Positions 7,156 to 8,314 of a stretch of 8,314 nt of DNA are shown here, piece by piece. The stretch covers positions 1 through 8,314 of the forward strand of contig CAYWKM010000060.1 of NCBI GenBank assembly GCA_964459165.1, in the 5' to 3' direction. A model generated the notes under the pieces. It did not search any database. It saw only the letters and a program-made list of their open reading frames with translations, and was not told where the DNA came from. This DNA is from RGIG4074 sp964459165. GTDB lineage: Bacteria; Bacillota; Clostridia; Christensenellales; Borkfalkiaceae. Every line of letters begins with the position of its first letter. The first letter of the stretch is position 1. The position numbers and the translations under genes were made by a program.

Positions 7156-7383
7156 GAAAAAATCCATATAAAAAATAAGGTGCGTACGGCAACATAACGG
7201 TAACGAAAACATTTTGTACGCGAACAATTTTATCGGAACGTTATAAAGATAAAAGAGCCTTTCCGACAAGAGCAGCTTTCTATGGACAGATTTCCCGAAC
7301 GGCCATTGAAATAGCGAACGGTCAAACTTGCGCTTAGCGAAGAAAAAGTTAAATAAATCAACGGGTTTTATAAAACGCAAAAA

Positions 7384-7403
7384 GAACGGCTTTACGCCGC
7401 TTC
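7384..7403. terminator. Terminator-like stem-loop between tcdA and the rhomboid gene
   Basis: GAACGGC (7384-7390) pairs with GCCG-C-TTC (7396-7403, one bulged C) around the loop TTTAC. On the plus strand T6 follows at 7410-7415, seven bases after the stem. On the minus strand the stem is followed immediately by T5 (complement of A7379-7383). The shape is therefore bidirectional and somewhat better for the minus strand. It may end tcdA transcripts, though it lies about 230 nt beyond the tcdA stop. Confidence 0.45.
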
Positions 7404-7466
7404 TAATGCTTTTTTACCTTCCTTAATCTCTGTGAAAGATAAGGCAAGAAGTAAAAAAAGCGGCGT
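7394..7466. repeat. 73-nt imperfect inverted repeat (long hairpin)
   Basis: ACGCCGCT (7394-7401) pairs with AGCGGCGT (7459-7466). After an 8-nt bulge on the left arm, TTTTTTAC (7410-7417) pairs with GTAAAAAA (7451-7458). Inside these, CTT/AAG, CCTT/AAGG and ATCT/AGAT (7426-7429 with 7437-7440) close on the loop CTGTGAA. That gives about 27 base pairs. The left arm is shared with the terminator-like stem at 7384-7403, so the two folds exclude each other. Confidence 0.6.
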
Positions 7467-7473
7467 GATCACG
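7464..7473. promoter_or_regulatory. Palindrome CGTGATCACG, possible operator before the rhomboid gene
   Basis: This perfect 10-bp palindrome lies 10 bp before a TATAAA (7484-7489) that could be the rhomboid -10 box. It sits where the -35 hexamer would be expected, and no TTGACA-like sequence is there. A regulator site is possible but unproven; short palindromes also occur by chance. Confidence 0.25.
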
Positions 7474-7495
7474 GGGACGTTTTTATAAAATCGAT

Positions 7496-7503
7496 AGAAG
7501 GAG
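7496..7503 (+). promoter_or_regulatory. Ribosome binding site of the rhomboid gene
   Basis: AGAAGGAG lies 6 nt upstream of the ATG at 7510. It is a strong Shine-Dalgarno match and fixes the start. Confidence 0.8.
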
Positions 7504-7509
7504 CGGAAC

Positions 7510-8172
7510 ATGAAGGCAAAAGAACTGATCAATGACAAAAACAAGCAATTGACCCCGCTGAACAGGAATTACTGTTTTGCCGTCACGGTTTTAATCGTCG
7601 TCGTGAATATCGTCGTTCAAGCTACGTCGGAGCGGAAGGCGCAAATTCCGACCGTATCGAACGGTATCCCGTTTCAATCGCTTGGCAAATTATTGCAAGC
7701 GTTTATCAATTGCTATTCCCATCTCAATTGGCAACATACTCTTTTAAATATGCTCTGCTTCTTTATCGCCGGGCTGTATCTCGAACGTAAAACGGGTAGT
7801 TTGCGCTTTTTGTTGTTTATTTTCATCTTGTCTTTTTTTACCGCCTTTGCGACGTGCGTAAATTGGGGAATCCATTGGAGCGGGTTTTCCGGCGTCAATT
7901 ACGGTTTATACGGCTATATCATTGTAGAGTTCCTTTTCGAGCTTTGCAAAAAACAGGAGCGGTATTTGTTTAATATCCTCTCCGGCGTCGTCATTCTCGG
8001 ACTTATTTATTTTGCCATGTGCTTCAACGGCGGCACGCAGCAAGTCTCATTCGTATGGTATCCTTACGATTTGCTCTACAATTGGGGGCATGCGAGCGGA
8101 TTCGCCGTCGGACTTGTCTTTGGAATTTACGAACAACTCTGCGCGCTCATTTCCCGTAAACGGAAATCGTAA
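7510..8172 (+). CDS. Rhomboid family intramembrane serine protease
   Basis: Rhomboids cut transmembrane helices within the membrane using a Ser-His dyad. The 220-residue protein has six predicted hydrophobic segments at roughly 21-38, 74-91, 98-116, 127-145, 154-172 and 190-212, the basic six-TM bacterial form without an extra domain. The catalytic serine is Ser127 in GFSG (125-128), matching GxSG at the start of TM4, and the partner histidine is His194 in WGHASGFAVGLVFG (192-205) of TM6. SHLNWQHTLLNML (70-82) in TM2 carries the conserved His71, His76 and Asn80 (oxyanion side), and LERKTGS (91-97) matches the L1-TM3 junction. All catalytic elements are present, so the enzyme should be active. 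The N-terminus is short and polar and the tail ends SRKRKS, consistent with both ends being cytoplasmic. The substrate is unknown and no neighbour suggests one. Confidence 0.93.
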   Translation: MKAKELINDKNKQLTPLNRNYCFAVTVLIVVVNIVVQATSERKAQIPTVSNGIPFQSLGKLLQAFINCYSHLNWQHTLLNMLCFFIAGLYLERKTGSLRFLLFIFILSFFTAFATCVNWGIHWSGFSGVNYGLYGYIIVEFLFELCKKQERYLFNILSGVVILGLIYFAMCFNGGTQQVSFVWYPYDLLYNWGHASGFAVGLVFGIYEQLCALISRKRKS

Positions 8173-8213
8173 AACAACGCTGTCTGTATAAAAAATAAAT
8201 TTCAAGTAAAGAA

Positions 8214-8241
8214 CCTCTCCGAAAATCGGGGGGGATATTTT
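8214..8241 (+). terminator. Probable intrinsic terminator of the rhomboid gene
   Basis: CCTCTCCGA (8214-8222) pairs with TCGGGGGGG (8226-8234) over 9 bp with an AAA loop, followed by ATATTTTCTCTTT. Two of the pairs are G-U wobbles that exist only in the plus-strand RNA; on the minus strand they become C-A mismatches. This supports function in the rhomboid direction, about 41 nt after its stop. Confidence 0.6.
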
Positions 8242-8256
8242 CTCTTTATAAAATTT

Positions 8257-8314
8257 TTATTCCTCTGTTTTTTCGTCGGACGACGAACGATACAATTCGT
8301 TAAAAGTCACTCTT
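8257..8314 (-). CDS. C-terminal end of a convergent gene running off the right edge (product unknown)
   Basis: On the minus strand an open frame enters from the right edge and ends at TAA (8257-8259). It encodes RVTFNELYRSSSDEKTEE, a polar, acidic tail of the kind often seen at protein C-termini. Only 18 complete codons are visible, so neither function nor reality of the gene can be settled. The position fits a convergent gene whose end faces the rhomboid terminator. The other two minus-strand frames are closed by stops or look less protein-like. The family cannot be named from this piece. Confidence 0.4.
   Translation of the reverse strand, partial: RVTFNELYRSSSDEKTEE

Larger units (their letters stand above)
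7156..7509. other. 354-nt spacer rich in inverted repeats, no convincing gene
   Basis: The stretch between tcdA and the rhomboid gene is AT-rich, and no reading frame in it looks coding. It holds several paired segments: GCGTAC/GTACGC (7182-7187 with 7216-7221), TCGGAA/TTCCGA (7233-7238 with 7261-7266), a near-identical direct repeat CGAACGG(C/T)CA (7296-7305 and 7315-7324), two TTTTATAAAA palindromes (7366-7375 and 7481-7490), and the hairpins listed separately. No T-box, cobalamin, 6S or tRNA signature was recognised. It could hold an unannotated small RNA, the remains of a lost gene, or only the tcdA terminator and the rhomboid promoter. Confidence 0.6.

Noticed and set aside
7144..7380. 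A 78-codon minus-strand frame in the spacer after tcdA
   Set aside because: It overlaps the tcdA end, its translation is a random-looking mix of Phe, Leu and Lys, and no good ribosome binding site or promoter precedes it.
7156..7509. CRISPR array, transposase or phage attachment site in the spacer
   Set aside because: There are no regularly spaced repeats, no transposase frame and no tRNA gene. The short repeats seen are too few and irregular.
8268..8286. Inverted repeat TTCGTCGGACGACGAA near the right edge
   Set aside because: It has only a two-base centre, no T-tract in either useful direction, and lies within the likely coding tail on the minus strand, where it encodes SSSDE. It is more simply explained as coding sequence.

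Overview
The window reads as an ordinary chromosomal segment of a low-to-mid GC member of the Bacillota (class Clostridia), probably an uncultured anaerobic, gut-type lineage. The pointers are the clostridial style of the tetrapyrrole operon (glutamate/C5 route, CobA-HemD fusion, stand-alone SirC), strong AGGAGG-type ribosome binding sites, sigma-A promoters in AT-rich spacers, and a TcdA with the Cys-rich C-terminal loop that I recall from clostridial homologues. The assignment comes from gene content and style only; no rRNA or phylogenetic marker is present.

Region 1 (about 25-6280, minus strand) is one compact operon transcribed right to left: hemB, hemL, hemA, sirC, hemC, cobA-hemD. The six genes encode seven activities that take glutamyl-tRNA through 5-aminolevulinate, porphobilinogen, hydroxymethylbilane and uroporphyrinogen III to precorrin-2 and sirohydrochlorin. 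Three junctions are 4-nt ATGA stop/start overlaps and one is a stop codon abutting a start codon, so translation is probably coupled along most of the message. No hemE/hemF/hemG-type gene for protoheme is present, so the products most likely feed sirohaem and/or the corrinoid (B12) branch. A promoter with an extended -10 lies just upstream of hemB.

Region 2 (about 6280-7155) holds a near-consensus sigma-A promoter diverging from the hem operon and driving tcdA, which encodes an E1-like enzyme that cyclises the t6A modification of tRNA.

Region 3 (7156-7509) is a 354-nt spacer without a convincing gene. It contains several inverted repeats, including a 73-nt imperfect hairpin and an overlapping terminator-like stem-loop. 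Region 4 (7510-8172) encodes a six-TM rhomboid protease with all catalytic residues, followed by a hairpin terminator (about 8214-8241). At the right edge the last 18 codons of a convergent minus-strand gene appear to enter the window.

I did not find a new multi-gene system here. The most unusual points are a CxxCxxC cluster around the cofactor-binding cysteine of HemC, the hairpin-rich spacer before the rhomboid gene, a hemA start without a Shine-Dalgarno sequence, and a gene order that places hemB-hemL first.
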